Part shown: positions 28,618 to 39,186 of the stretch, piece after piece
Numbering within the stretch: the first letter of the stretch is position 1
Layout of the letters: every line of letters begins with the position of its first letter
Assembly: GCF_900111805.1 (NCBI RefSeq)
Contig: NZ_FOJN01000010.1
Span: 62,001-126,000, forward strand
Direction: 5' to 3'
From: Rhodococcoides kroppenstedtii
GTDB taxonomy: Bacteria; Actinomycetota; Actinomycetes; Mycobacteriales; Mycobacteriaceae
Length of the DNA stretch: 64,000 nt
Position numbers and translations under genes: made by a program
Notes under the pieces: model-generated
Databases searched by the model: none
What the model saw: the letters and a program-made list of their open reading frames with translations, nothing else
Told to the model about the DNA's origin: nothing

Positions 28618-29616
28618 ATGTTCGAAACTCGCAGCAGGACCACGCTCACCGTCGGCGCGGTTCTCATGGCCGGTTCGTTGGCGCTCGGCCTCACGGCCTG
28701 CAGCAGCTCCGACTCGGACAGCGTCAAGGTCGGTCTGATCACCAAAACCGATTCCAACCCGTACTTCGTGAAGCTGCGCGAGGCCGCCCAGGCGCAGGCC
28801 GACAAGGACGGCGCCGAGCTCATCGCCCTCGCCGGCGCGTTCGACGGCGACAACGAGGGCCAGGTTTCCGCGATCGAGAACATGGTCGGCCAGGGTGTGA
28901 AGGGCATTCTCATCACGCCGAACTCGTCCACCGGCGTGCTCGACGCCATCCAGAACGCCCGCGATGCCGGTGTCGTCGTCATCGCGCTCGACACCGCGAC
29001 CGACCCCGAGGACGCGGTCGACGCCACGTTCGCCACCGACAACCGCGCGGCCGGCGTCAGCCAGGGTCAGTGGGTCAAGGCGGCCCTGGGCAGCACCGCT
29101 CCGCAGCTGGTCATGCTCGACGGCACCGCCGGCGGCACCGTGGACTCCTTCCGCCACGAGGGCTTCCTCGAGGGCATGGGCCTCGCCGAGGGTGCGCCGC
29201 AGATCGTCGGCCAGGAGAACACCAACGGTGATCAGACCAAGGCGCAGACCGCCATGGAGAACCTCATTCAGCGCGCACCGCAGACCAACGCGCTCTACAC
29301 GATCAACGAGCCCGCCGCGGCCGGTGCCTACCAGGCCATTCAGGCCGCCGGGAAGGCCGACCAGGTCACCATCGGCTCCATCGACGGCAGCTGCACCGGC
29401 GTCGCCGACGTCAAGGCCGGCAAGATCGGCGCCACCGTCATGCAGTTCCCGGCCAAGATGGCCGAGCAGGGCGTGCAGGCCGTCGTGAAGTTCGCGCAGG
29501 ACGGCACCAAGCCGAGCGGTTTCAACGACACCGGCTCGGTCCTCATCACCGACAAGCCCGTCGCCGGCCTCGAGTCCCAGGACACCACCTGGGGCGCCGA
29601 GAACTGCTGGGGCTGA
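28618..29616 (+). CDS. sugar ABC transporter substrate-binding lipoprotein (FrcB-like)
   Basis: 332 residues from ATG 28618. Signal peptide with lipobox LTAC, so it is tethered to the outer face of the membrane. The mature protein is a periplasmic-binding-protein type I fold (ribose/fructose class): KVGLITKTDSNPYFVKLREAA, GVKGILITPNSS, AGVVVIALDTATDP and TIGSIDGSCTGVADVKAGKIGATVMQFP are conserved positions around the sugar site. The operon composition matches Sinorhizobium frcBCAK, so fructose or a similar ketose is the likely ligand. Confidence 0.85.
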   Translation: MFETRSRTTLTVGAVLMAGSLALGLTACSSSDSDSVKVGLITKTDSNPYFVKLREAAQAQADKDGAELIALAGAFDGDNEGQVSAIENMVGQGVKGILITPNSSTGVLDAIQNARDAGVVVIALDTATDPEDAVDATFATDNRAAGVSQGQWVKAALGSTAPQLVMLDGTAGGTVDSFRHEGFLEGMGLAEGAPQIVGQENTNGDQTKAQTAMENLIQRAPQTNALYTINEPAAAGAYQAIQAAGKADQVTIGSIDGSCTGVADVKAGKIGATVMQFPAKMAEQGVQAVVKFAQDGTKPSGFNDTGSVLITDKPVAGLESQDTTWGAENCWG

Positions 29617-29624
29617 GTCGTCCC

Positions 29625-30632
29625 ATGACCAGCAGCAACACCGCCGTCGCCCCGGCGACGGAGAAGCCCCCGGTGTCGAGCCGGTTCACGGTGGGCAACA
29701 TCCTCCGTGAACCGCTCCTCGGCCCCATGGTGGCCCTGGTTCTCGCCGTCATCGTCTTCAGCGCGATCTCGGACTCGTTCCTCAACCCGCAGAACGTCTC
29801 GCTGATCCTGCAGCAGTCGGTCGTCGTCGGAATCCTCGCTGTCGGACAGACTCTCATCATCCTGACGTCCGGCATCGACCTCTCCATCGGTGCGGTCGCC
29901 GTGTTCGGCACCATCGTGATGGCGCAGACCGCGGGCGCCAACGGCCCGATGGTCGCGCTCGGGTCGACCCTGCTGGTGTGCCTCGCGTTCGGGGCGATCA
30001 ACGGCGGTCTGGTGACGGTGCTCCGGCTACCCCCGTTCATCGTCACCCTCGGCACCTTCACCGCGATCCAGGCGGCGACCCGCCTGCTCGCGGGGTCGGA
30101 GACCTACCGGGTGGAGCAGGGCCCGCTGACGTTCCTCGGCACCTCGTTCAAGATCGGCTCCTTCTCGACGACGTACGGCGTGGTCGCGATGCTGCTGGTC
30201 TACCTGGTGATGTGGTACGCGCTGTCCCAGACGTCGTGGGGCAAGCACATCTACGCGGTGGGCGGTAATCCGCAGGCGTCCAACCTCTCCGGTATCAAGT
30301 CGGGGCGCGTGCTGTTCTCCGTCTACATCGTCACCGGGGTCATCGCGGCCATCGCCGCGTGGGCCGCGTTGGGCCGCATCCCGAATGCCGATCCGAACGC
30401 GTACCAGAACGCCAACCTCGAGACGATCACCGCGGTGGTCATCGGTGGGACCAGCCTCTTCGGTGGTCGCGGCGGCGTCATCGGCACGCTGGTCGGCACC
30501 CTGATCGTCGGCGTGCTGCGCAACGGTCTCACCCAGGCCGGCGTCGACAGCCTCTACCAGAACATCGCCACCGGCATCCTCGTCATCGTTGCGGTGGCCG
30601 TGGATCAGTTCGCCCGCAGGAGGTCTCAGTGA
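29625..30632 (+). CDS. sugar ABC transporter permease (FrcC-like)
   Basis: 335 residues with about ten membrane helices, the RbsC/FrcC type. The motif GIDLSIGAVAVFGTIV early on, and TSWGKHIYAVGGNPQASNLSGI in the loop that contacts the ATPase, identify the family; ETITAVVIGGTSLFGGRG is also conserved. Starts eight bases after frcB-like stop. Its own stop overlaps the ATPase start (GTGA), with AGGAGG inside its end serving that start. Confidence 0.88.
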   Translation: MTSSNTAVAPATEKPPVSSRFTVGNILREPLLGPMVALVLAVIVFSAISDSFLNPQNVSLILQQSVVVGILAVGQTLIILTSGIDLSIGAVAVFGTIVMAQTAGANGPMVALGSTLLVCLAFGAINGGLVTVLRLPPFIVTLGTFTAIQAATRLLAGSETYRVEQGPLTFLGTSFKIGSFSTTYGVVAMLLVYLVMWYALSQTSWGKHIYAVGGNPQASNLSGIKSGRVLFSVYIVTGVIAAIAAWAALGRIPNADPNAYQNANLETITAVVIGGTSLFGGRGGVIGTLVGTLIVGVLRNGLTQAGVDSLYQNIATGILVIVAVAVDQFARRRSQ

Positions 30633-31453
30633 CGACGGTGGAGAATCCCGGCGGTACGTCCGGGAGTGCAGCCACGGGCGTCCCCGTGCTCGAAGCGCGC
30701 GGACTGGTCAAGCGGTACGGCAACGTCACGGCCATCAACGGTGCGGACTTCGAGCTCCGTGCCGGCGAGGTCCTGGCCGTCATCGGCGACAACGGCGCCG
30801 GAAAGTCCAGTCTCATCAAGGCTCTCGCGGGTGCGGTGATCCCGGACTCGGGCGAGATCCTCATGAACGGGACGGTGCAGTCCTTCAAGAACACTCGTGA
30901 CGCGCGGGCCGCCGGTATCGAAACCGTGTACCAGGACCTCGCCGTCATCCCGGCGCTCGACATCGCGTCCAACCTGTACCTCGGACGCGAGATCAAGCGA
31001 AAGGGTGTGATGGGCAGTGTGTTCCGTCGTCTCGACATGCCGCGGATGCGGCAGGAGGCGTCGCAGCACCTCGCCGATCTGAAGATTGGCATCAAGTCGG
31101 TGAACCAAGCGGTGGAGACCCTCTCGGGTGGCCAGCGTCAGGGTGTGGCAGTGGCGCGTGCGGCGGCGTTCGGTCGCGGCGTCATCATCATGGACGAGCC
31201 GACGGCGGCCCTCGGTGTGCGGGAGTCGGGGATGGTCATCGACCTGATCCGGTCGATCCGTGATCGCGGCATCCCCGTGGTGCTCATCAGCCACGACATG
31301 CCGCACGTGTTCGAGGTGGCCGATCGCATCCACATCCACCGCCTCGGCAAGCGCGCCGGTGTGGTGGATCCGAAGCAGCGCAGCATGTCCGAGGTGGTGG
31401 CGCTCATGACCGGCGCCACCGAACCCACCGACTCGGAACGCGCTGGTCTGTAG
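30629..31453 (+). CDS. sugar ABC transporter ATP-binding protein (FrcA-like, single domain)
   Basis: 274 residues from GTG 30629. Walker A GDNGAGKSS, signature LSGGQRQGVAVARA, Walker B IIMDEPTAALG and switch His in VLISHDMPHVFE. Unlike RbsA or XylG it has only one ATPase domain, the arrangement of FrcA. YQDLAVIPALDIASNLYLGRE matches the Q-loop region of this family. The stop shares its last base with the next GTG start. Confidence 0.88.
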   Translation: MTTVENPGGTSGSAATGVPVLEARGLVKRYGNVTAINGADFELRAGEVLAVIGDNGAGKSSLIKALAGAVIPDSGEILMNGTVQSFKNTRDARAAGIETVYQDLAVIPALDIASNLYLGREIKRKGVMGSVFRRLDMPRMRQEASQHLADLKIGIKSVNQAVETLSGGQRQGVAVARAAAFGRGVIIMDEPTAALGVRESGMVIDLIRSIRDRGIPVVLISHDMPHVFEVADRIHIHRLGKRAGVVDPKQRSMSEVVALMTGATEPTDSERAGL

Positions 31454-32346
31454 TGACACCTCCCCGCGGCGTCTTCGTCGGACTCGCGACGCTCGACGTG
31501 ATCCACCGCATCGCGGCTCCGCCCGCGGTGAACCAGAAGATCACGTCGAGCGCGCAGTTCGTCGCGGCCGGTGGACCGGCCGCCAATGCGGCGGTCACGT
31601 TCGCCGCGTTGGGCGGACAGGCCGTTCTCGTCACGGCGCTCGGTGACGAGCCGGTCGCCGACCTGGTGCGGGCCGACCTGGCGCGCCACGGTGTGGAGGT
31701 GCACGACGCCGCGGCGGGCACGGTGCGACCCGTGCCCGTCTCGGCGGTGTCGGTGGTGGAGACGACGGGCGATCGATCCGTCGTCTCGCTCGACGCGGTG
31801 GCGTCCGAGGCCACGCCACCGCCCGATCTCGACGACGTCCTCGGCGGTGCCGACGTCGTCCTCGTCGACGGCCATCACCCCCGCATCGCTCGTGCCGCAG
31901 CCGAGTCGGCGTCGCGGACGGGCAGAAGGGTCGTCGTCGACGCCGGCCGGTGGAAGCCGGTCATGGCCGATCTCGTCCCGTGGGCGTCGGACATGGTGTG
32001 CTCGGCCGACTTTCGTACCCCCGGTTCGGACGACGCCGAAACGACCGCGTCGTCGCTGATCGACGACGGCGTCCCGACGGTCGTCACCACTCACGGCGGC
32101 GACCCCATCCGGTGGCGCGTGGGCATGGAATCGGGCTCCGTCGACGTGCCCGCTGTCACGGCCGTCGACACGCTCGGTGCGGGCGACGTCTTCCACGGCG
32201 CGTACGCCTGGTTCTCGACGGACGGTGAGAGCAACCTCACCGACCGTCTCGCGCGCTCGGCGCGCGTGGCTGCTCTACGGTGCTCGGTGGTGGGACCGCG
32301 GTCCTGGATCGAACACGTTCCCTCCCTCGACTTTCGAAAGCGGTGA
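31453..32346 (+). CDS. PfkB-family sugar kinase
   Basis: 297 residues from GTG 31453. Ribokinase/PfkB signatures: AAGGPAANAAVTFAALGG near residue 38 and the C-terminal DTLGAGDVFHGAYAW with the catalytic Asp. VSLDAV and VLVDGHHPRIARAAAE fill the sugar-binding half. With the Frc-like importer and an aldolase in the operon, phosphorylation of fructose or a fructose phosphate is inferred; exact substrate and position cannot be read. Start and stop both overlap neighbours. Confidence 0.85.
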   Translation: MTPPRGVFVGLATLDVIHRIAAPPAVNQKITSSAQFVAAGGPAANAAVTFAALGGQAVLVTALGDEPVADLVRADLARHGVEVHDAAAGTVRPVPVSAVSVVETTGDRSVVSLDAVASEATPPPDLDDVLGGADVVLVDGHHPRIARAAAESASRTGRRVVVDAGRWKPVMADLVPWASDMVCSADFRTPGSDDAETTASSLIDDGVPTVVTTHGGDPIRWRVGMESGSVDVPAVTAVDTLGAGDVFHGAYAWFSTDGESNLTDRLARSARVAALRCSVVGPRSWIEHVPSLDFRKR

Positions 32347-32999
32347 CCGTCATGAGCGGCCAGGACGTGCAGGACGCCTCGTTCGACGAGCTCGTCGCGT
32401 GGGCGAGTGCGCTGGCGGTGCCGGGTCAGCGGCGCATCCTCGGCCTGACGGGTGCTCCCGGTGCGGGCAAGTCGACGGTGGCGGCGGAGCTTGTCGCGGC
32501 CCTCGGGTCCGACCTCGCGGTCCTCGTCCCCATGGACGGCTTTCATCTCGCCAACGAGGTGCTGATCGACCTGGGTCGTCGGGACCGCAAGGGCGCCCAC
32601 GACACGTTCGACGACGACGGGTACGCCCGACTGATCGAGACCCTCCGCGCGCAGCCGACGGACGCACCGCTGGTCTACGCGCCGCGCTTCGACCGGGACC
32701 TCGAGGAGTCCATCGGCTCGGCCGTGCCCGTGCGTGGCGATGTGCCCCTGGTGGTCACCGAGGGCAACTACCTCCTGCTCGACGTCGACGCCTGGCCGCG
32801 CGCCCGTCGTCACGTCGACGAGGTCTGGTTCCTGGCCCCGGACACCGACATTCGGCACGAGCGCCTTCTCCGTCGCCATCTGTCCTACGGCAAGACGCCA
32901 CAGGAAGCGTCGTTCTGGACGCTGGGGTCCGACGAACGCAACGCCGAACTCATCACCTCCACCGCGGTGCACGCCGATCGCGTTCTGCGATTGCGATGA
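32343..32999 (+). CDS. FrcK-like nucleoside/nucleotide kinase family protein
   Basis: 218 residues from GTG 32343 (overlapping the previous stop); ATG 32352 is an alternative. P-loop GLTGAPGAGKST, then VPMDGFHLANEVL, TFDDDGYARLI and VTEGNYLLLD, the pattern of the uridine-kinase/PanK-like group that includes FrcK of the Sinorhizobium fructose system. A second kinase in the same operon as a PfkB kinase suggests two phosphorylation steps or different sugars. Function of FrcK itself is not settled. Confidence 0.78.
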   Translation: MTVMSGQDVQDASFDELVAWASALAVPGQRRILGLTGAPGAGKSTVAAELVAALGSDLAVLVPMDGFHLANEVLIDLGRRDRKGAHDTFDDDGYARLIETLRAQPTDAPLVYAPRFDRDLEESIGSAVPVRGDVPLVVTEGNYLLLDVDAWPRARRHVDEVWFLAPDTDIRHERLLRRHLSYGKTPQEASFWTLGSDERNAELITSTAVHADRVLRLR

Positions 33000-33035
33000 C
33001 GGTCGTGTCGTCGACGTCGCTTTGGGTGGCCTGAC

Positions 33036-34031
33036 ATGGCCACCATGGGCGATGTCGCGCGCCTCGCCGGGGTATCGGTGTCCACGGTGTCGCACGTGCT
33101 CAACGAGACTCGCAAGGTCAACGCGACCACGCGCGAACGCGTCGAGTCCGCCATCGCCGAGACGGGCTACCGTCGCAACGTCGTCGCGCGGTCGCTGGCG
33201 GCGGGGCGCACGCACACCATCGGCCTGTCGATCTCCGCGCTCACCAACCCGTATTTCGGCAGCCTGGTGCACGCCATCGAGGAGCGTCTCTCGGCCGCCG
33301 GTCTGGTGATGTTCCTCGGGGATTCGCACGACGATCCGGCGGCGGAACGACGCGTCGTCGATTCGTTGCTCGACCGACAGGTCGACGGCATCATCGTCGC
33401 GCCGTCGGCGGACGCGGAACGGAAGACCATCCCGACGATCCAGGCCAACGGAACGCCGTTCGTCCTCATCGACCGTGGCGTCGAGATCCCCTGCGACCAG
33501 GTCGCTCCGGAGAACGTCGAGTCGGCCGCGCGGCTGACCGAGCACCTGCTCGATCTCGGCCACCGCCGTATCGCGGTGGTGCGCGGTCTGGTCGGCATCA
33601 CGTCGTCCACCGAGCGGATCGACGGGTTCTTCCGCGCGATGGCCGACCGTGGAGTCGCGATCGATCCCCGCTACGTGCTCGACGGCCATTCCCGTGTCGA
33701 CGACGCAGAACATGCTGTGCGCGAGGTGTTGTCCGCTTCCGATCGGCCCACCGCCATCGTCAGCCTCAACAATTCCATGACCATCGGCACCGTGAAAGCC
33801 GCTCGGGCACTGGGTCTTGATATCCCGTCCGACGTCGCGCTGGTGAGTTACGACGACTTCGAATGGTCGGACCTGTTCGAGCCGCGCCTCACCGCCGCGG
33901 GGCAGGACGTCGGCACCATGGGCCGTGCCGCCGTGGACATGCTGCTCGAACGGATCGATGGGTACGACGGGCCGGCGCGCCGTGTGCAGGTGCCCACCAG
34001 CTTTCATCACCGCAATTCCTGCGGGTGCTGA
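33036..34031 (+). CDS. LacI-family transcriptional regulator
   Basis: 331 residues. N-terminal LacI helix-turn-helix and hinge: MGDVARLAGVSVSTVSHVLN, then RNVVARSLAAGRTHTIGL. The effector domain is complete, with VPSDVALVSYDDFEWSDLFEP and the usual C-terminal RVQVPTSFHHRNSC. It is encoded within the operon it probably represses through the tandem operators at 28527, giving feedback. Effector likely the imported sugar or its phosphate. Confidence 0.9.
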   Translation: MATMGDVARLAGVSVSTVSHVLNETRKVNATTRERVESAIAETGYRRNVVARSLAAGRTHTIGLSISALTNPYFGSLVHAIEERLSAAGLVMFLGDSHDDPAAERRVVDSLLDRQVDGIIVAPSADAERKTIPTIQANGTPFVLIDRGVEIPCDQVAPENVESAARLTEHLLDLGHRRIAVVRGLVGITSSTERIDGFFRAMADRGVAIDPRYVLDGHSRVDDAEHAVREVLSASDRPTAIVSLNNSMTIGTVKAARALGLDIPSDVALVSYDDFEWSDLFEPRLTAAGQDVGTMGRAAVDMLLERIDGYDGPARRVQVPTSFHHRNSCGC

Positions 34032-34058
34032 ACCACTCTCGACCAGAACAGGATTCCC

Positions 34059-35081
<1,023 letters not shown>

Positions 35082-35100
35082 GGCCGCGGCCTCCCGACCT

Positions 35101-35164
35101 GCCTGGCTGCACACAGGTCGCCCGAATCGACGGCATACCGCCGATTCGTGTGAATTGTGTGCGC
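35101..35164. repeat. palindromic repeat, diverged copy 4
   Basis: CTGCACACAGGTCGCCCGAATCGACGG is close to the left half of copies 1-3, and AATTGTGTGCGC closes the outer arm. Located between the sugar operon and the sulfonate cluster. Confidence 0.5.
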
Positions 35165-35273
35165 CTGCGCAGTTAGAGCGAGATCGATTCACCGCGATTT
35201 CAACTGTGGCGTTTCCTCCCGATTGCGCCGATCGTCGTCGGGTCGGTGTTCGGTCGATCGGAAGGCACGCCCC

Positions 35274-36113
35274 ATGGTTGTCACGTCCTACGCGGTTCCC
35301 ACCGGAACCGTGCGCGGGACCGCGGCGTCGGAACCCACCCGCGCGCCGTCCTGGTGGCAGCGCCGCCGGTGGACCGTGCTGCGTGCGCTGTCGCCGGTGG
35401 CGATCCTGCTGCTCTGGCAGGTGGCGAGCGCCGCGGGTGTGCTGTCCGAGCGGGTGCTGCCGGCCCCGTCGCTGATTCTCGACGCCGGATGGCAGCTGAC
35501 GACCAGCGGCGAGCTGGCCCACGCACTGGCCGTCTCGGGAACCCGTGTAGTGCAGGGACTTCTGCTGGGTGGTGTCATTGGTGTCCTGCTCGGCACGATC
35601 GTCGGGCTCTCCCGGTTCGCCGAGGCCACCGTCGACCCGCCGCTGCAGATGCTGCGCGCGCTGCCCCACCTCGGGCTCATCCCGCTGTTCATCCTGTGGT
35701 TCGGCATCGGCGAGACGCCCAAGATCCTGCTCGTCGCCCTCGGCGTGGCGTTCCCGCTGTACCTCAACACGTTCTCGGCCATTCGGCAGATCGACCGCAA
35801 GTTCCTCGACACCGCTGTGGTGCTGGGCTTCTCGTGGTGGCAGCGGTTCACCGTCATCATCGCGCCGAGCATCGCCCCGCAGCTGCTGGTCGGCCTGCGT
35901 CAGTCCCTCGCGATTGCGTGGCTCTCGCTGATCGTCGCCGAGCAGATCAACGCCGAGTCCGGGCTCGGGTACATCATCAACAACGCCCGTGACTTCCTGC
36001 GTATCGACGTCATCATCTTCGGTCTCGTGGTCTACGCGCTGATGGGCATCGCGACGGACGGCATCGTCCGCATTCTCGAGAAGCGCTCGCTGCGCTACCG
36101 GTCGGAGGCATGA
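35274..36113 (+). CDS. ssuC: aliphatic sulfonate ABC transporter permease
   Basis: 279 residues from ATG 35274. Six membrane helices with the binding-protein-dependent EAA loop, FLDTAVVLGFSWWQRFTVIIAPSIAPQ, and the SsuC/TauC pattern LPHLGLIPLFILWFGIGE. N-terminal TRAPSWWQRRRW is cytoplasmic and basic. The stop overlaps the ATPase start (ATGA). Part of a four-gene sulfur-scavenging cluster in the order C-B-A-D. Confidence 0.85.
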   Translation: MVVTSYAVPTGTVRGTAASEPTRAPSWWQRRRWTVLRALSPVAILLLWQVASAAGVLSERVLPAPSLILDAGWQLTTSGELAHALAVSGTRVVQGLLLGGVIGVLLGTIVGLSRFAEATVDPPLQMLRALPHLGLIPLFILWFGIGETPKILLVALGVAFPLYLNTFSAIRQIDRKFLDTAVVLGFSWWQRFTVIIAPSIAPQLLVGLRQSLAIAWLSLIVAEQINAESGLGYIINNARDFLRIDVIIFGLVVYALMGIATDGIVRILEKRSLRYRSEA

Positions 36114-36832
36114 GCATGACGACCACCACGTCCGTAGCGACGCTGTCCGGAATCGACAAGTGGTACGGCGACTCTCACGTGTTGCGCTTGGTGGACCTCG
36201 AGGTCGGCCGCGGCGAGATCGTCGCGCTGGTCGGCCGGTCGGGCTCCGGCAAGTCGACGATCCTGCGGGTGCTCGCCGGACTCTCCACCGACCACACCGG
36301 ACGACGCGACGTCGCCGGCCACCCCGCCGTCGCCTTCCAGGAACCACGCCTGTTCCCGTGGAAGAGCCTGCGCCAGAACGTCTCCTACGGGCTGAACACG
36401 GCCGGGGTGACCGGGGAGCCGGCCCTGACTGCCGCCGACGCCACGCTCGCCGAGGTGGGCCTGGGCGACAAGCTGAACGCTTGGCCGCTCACCCTCTCCG
36501 GTGGGCAGGCGCAGCGCGCCGCGTTGGCCCGCGCCCTCGTCGGCGAGCCCGAACTGCTGCTGCTCGACGAGCCGTTCGGCGCGCTCGACGCGCTGACGCG
36601 GCTGTCGATGCAGTCCCTGCTGCTCGACCTGTGGTCCCGACACCGCTTCGGCATCCTGTTGGTGACGCACGACGTCGACGAAGCCGTCGCGCTCGCCGAC
36701 CGTGTACTCGTCCTCGAGGACGGTGCTGTCATCGACTCCGTCCCCGTCTCGCTCGATCGTCCCCGCGACCGCGGGACCGCCGAGTTCTCCCGCATCCGCA
36801 GCCGCCTCCTCGGCGCGCTCGGCGTGCACTGA
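36110..36832 (+). CDS. ssuB: aliphatic sulfonate ABC transporter ATP-binding protein
   Basis: 240 residues. Walker A GRSGSGKST, Q-loop AFQEPRLFPWKSL (SsuB/TauB type), signature LSGGQAQRAALARAL, Walker B LLLLDEPFGALDALT, switch His VTHDVDEAVAL. Slightly shorter in the N-terminal part of the helical region than nitrate/taurine relatives. Coupled to the permease by ATGA. Confidence 0.87.
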   Translation: MSMTTTTSVATLSGIDKWYGDSHVLRLVDLEVGRGEIVALVGRSGSGKSTILRVLAGLSTDHTGRRDVAGHPAVAFQEPRLFPWKSLRQNVSYGLNTAGVTGEPALTAADATLAEVGLGDKLNAWPLTLSGGQAQRAALARALVGEPELLLLDEPFGALDALTRLSMQSLLLDLWSRHRFGILLVTHDVDEAVALADRVLVLEDGAVIDSVPVSLDRPRDRGTAEFSRIRSRLLGALGVH

Positions 36833-36869
36833 TCGTTCCTGTTCACCGATTCCGAAAGTAGCCCTCTCC

Positions 36870-37913
36870 ATGTCGTCGTCCCTCCGTGCGCGTTCCACGC
36901 GGACAGTCGCTGCCGTCGCCGTTCTGGCCCTGAGCGTGGCCGGTCTCGCCGGGTGCGTGTCGCGGGAAAGCGCCACCGCGTCGTCGGACGCGCCCGCCCT
37001 GGTCTCGAACGACCAACTCTCGACCGTCACACTCGATGTCGGCGATCAGAAGGGCGGCACCGAGGCGCTGCTGCGTGCATCCGGTGAGCTGGAGGGGACG
37101 CCGTACGCCGTGGCGTTCTCCACCTTCACGTCCGGCCCGCCGCAGGTGGAGGCGGCCACCGCCGGGCAGATCGACTTCGCCGTCACGGGCAACACGCCGC
37201 CGGTCTTCGGCGTGGCGGCGAACGCTCGCATCAAGATCGTCTCGGCGTACACCAACGACGCGAGCGGCGATCAGATCCTGGTCCCGCCCACCTCGACCGC
37301 GACGACCTTCGCGGATCTGAAGGGAAAGAAGATCGCCGTCGGCAAGGGCTCGTCGGCCCACGGCCACGTCCTGCTGCAGCTGCAGAAGGCCGGCCTGACT
37401 CTCGACGACGTGCAGCTAGTCTTCCTGCAGCCGGCCGACGCATCGACGGCGTTCTCGTCCGGGGACGTCGACGCATGGGCCATCTGGGACCCCTACACCG
37501 CGATCGCGCAGGTGCAGAACGGATCCAAGACTCTGACCACCGCCGAGGGCGTCGCCAACGGCTACGGCTTCGGCATCGCCTCCCAGCAGGCGCTGGACGA
37601 CGCCGCGACCAATACGGCGTTGCAGGACTTCGTCGTTCGCCTCGCCAAGGCATCGGCGTGGGCCGACGCCAACCCGGCCGAGTGGGCTGCGGCCTACTCC
37701 GCGGCCGTCGGCATCGACCCGAAGGCCGGCGAACTGGCGCAGGGCCGCAGCCAGCGTCCTGCCATCGCACTGGACGACAGCGTCGTCGAGTCCGAGCAGA
37801 CCTTGTACGACGCCTTCGTCGACGGTGGCGCCATCCCGGGTGGCAACCGGTTCGCGGACTTCGTCGACACCCGCTACAACGACGCGGTCGCTCAGGCGAC
37901 CACCTCTAACTGA
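36870..37913 (+). CDS. ssuA: aliphatic sulfonate substrate-binding lipoprotein
   Basis: 347 residues from ATG 36870. Lipoprotein signal with lipobox LAGC after about 28 residues. Mature SsuA/NMT1-like domain: VTLDVGDQKGGTEALL, AATAGQIDFAVTGNTPPVFG, FADLKGKKIAVGKGSSAH and DVDAWAIWDPYTAIAQ are the family positions that bind the sulfonate. The C-terminal part ends GNRFADFVDTRYNDAV. Located between the transporter core and the monooxygenase. Confidence 0.86.
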   Translation: MSSSLRARSTRTVAAVAVLALSVAGLAGCVSRESATASSDAPALVSNDQLSTVTLDVGDQKGGTEALLRASGELEGTPYAVAFSTFTSGPPQVEAATAGQIDFAVTGNTPPVFGVAANARIKIVSAYTNDASGDQILVPPTSTATTFADLKGKKIAVGKGSSAHGHVLLQLQKAGLTLDDVQLVFLQPADASTAFSSGDVDAWAIWDPYTAIAQVQNGSKTLTTAEGVANGYGFGIASQQALDDAATNTALQDFVVRLAKASAWADANPAEWAAAYSAAVGIDPKAGELAQGRSQRPAIALDDSVVESEQTLYDAFVDGGAIPGGNRFADFVDTRYNDAVAQATTSN

Positions 37914-37931
37914 TCGCAGGAGTTCTCACTC

Positions 37932-39038
37932 GTGACCGCACGCATCTTCTGGTTCCTTCCCACCGCCGGTGACGGCCGCTCGATCGTGGGGGCGTCGCAC
38001 GCGTCGTCGCATCGCGTCGAGCCGGCCGGGTTCCGACGGCCGTCGCTCCGCTACCTCACCGAGGTGGCGCAGGCCGCTGACCGCCTCGACTACGAGGGGG
38101 TGCTGACACCGACGGGCACCTGGTGCGAGGACGCGTGGCTTACGACGGCGGCGCTTCTGCAGGCGACGCGGCGGCTGAAGTTCCTCGTCGCGTTCCGTCC
38201 CGGCTTGACCCCACCGACGCTCGCTGCGCAGCAAGCTGCCACGCTGCAACGCTTTTCGGAGGGGCGGGTGCTGTTCAACGTGGTGACCGGCGGTGACGAT
38301 GCCGAGCAGCGGCGGTTCGGTGACTGGGTGGATCACGACCGTCGCTACGCGCGCACCGACGAATACCTCGACCTCGTGCGCCGCATCTGGACGGAGGACT
38401 CCGTCGACCACGACGGCGAGTTCTACCGCGTCGAGGACGCGCGGGTGTCGGAGGCGCCGGATCCGTTGCCGGAGTTCTGGTTCGGTGGGTCGTCGGACCC
38501 CGCCCTGGCCGTCGCCGCCAAGCGGGTGCAGACCTACCTGACGTGGGGCGAGCCGCCCGCCGCCGCGAAGGCGAAGATCGAGCGGGTGCGTGCCCTCGCC
38601 GACGCGGAAGGCCGGAAGCTGACCTACGGCATCCGGTTGCACACCATCAGCCGTGACACGTCGGAGGAGGCGTGGGCCGTCGCGCAGCGTCTGCTCGACG
38701 AGCTGCCCGACGACGCCGTCGACAAGGCTCACCAGCTGCACACGGCGTCGCAGTCCGAGGGGCAACGTCGCATGGCCGCCCTGCACGGCGGCAGCAAGGA
38801 CTCGCTCGAGATCTACCCGAACCTGTGGGCGGGGGTCGGCCTCATTCGCGGCGGGGCGGGGACCGCGCTGGTGGGCTCGCACGAGGAGGTCGCGAACCTC
38901 GTCGGCGAGTACCACGACGCCGGGTTCGACGAGTTCATCCTGTCCGGTTATCCCCACCTCGAGGAGGCGTACCACTTCGCGGAGGGGGTGCGGCCGATTC
39001 TCGACCAGCGTGGGGTGACGGCGCCGGCGAGGAGGTAG
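37932..39038 (+). CDS. ssuD: FMNH2-dependent alkanesulfonate monooxygenase
   Basis: 368 residues from GTG 37932. Bacterial luciferase-like fold that uses reduced FMN and oxygen to release sulfite from alkanesulfonates. FWFLPTAGDGRSIVG at the start, LTPTGTWCEDAW (including the conserved active-site Cys), VAFRPGLTPPTLAAQQ and FNVVTGGDDAEQRRFGD match SsuD. No flavin reductase (SsuE) gene is adjacent, so reduced FMN must come from elsewhere. Confidence 0.9.
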   Translation: MTARIFWFLPTAGDGRSIVGASHASSHRVEPAGFRRPSLRYLTEVAQAADRLDYEGVLTPTGTWCEDAWLTTAALLQATRRLKFLVAFRPGLTPPTLAAQQAATLQRFSEGRVLFNVVTGGDDAEQRRFGDWVDHDRRYARTDEYLDLVRRIWTEDSVDHDGEFYRVEDARVSEAPDPLPEFWFGGSSDPALAVAAKRVQTYLTWGEPPAAAKAKIERVRALADAEGRKLTYGIRLHTISRDTSEEAWAVAQRLLDELPDDAVDKAHQLHTASQSEGQRRMAALHGGSKDSLEIYPNLWAGVGLIRGGAGTALVGSHEEVANLVGEYHDAGFDEFILSGYPHLEEAYHFAEGVRPILDQRGVTAPARR

Positions 39039-39153
39039 GGGCAGCGGGCGCGAACGTCGCGGGTCGCGTGTGTCGGCGGCCGATTCGGTCGCCAACGACG
39101 CGTTGGGGGGTCCGTTGGCCGCAGTCGGGAGACGGTGTGTCGGACGCTTCGGT

Positions 39154-39159
39154 TAGCCT
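39154..39159 (+). promoter_or_regulatory. putative -10 of the accessory cassette
   Basis: TAGCCT in GGTTAGCCTGACGG, 28 bases before ATG 39187, with a GGGGAGGAA ribosome binding site between. Same motif context as at 13252 and 22427. It would drive the gene with the nine-G tract and possibly the genes behind it. Confidence 0.4.
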
Positions 39160-39186
39160 GACGGCCATTCAGGGGAGGAATGGATC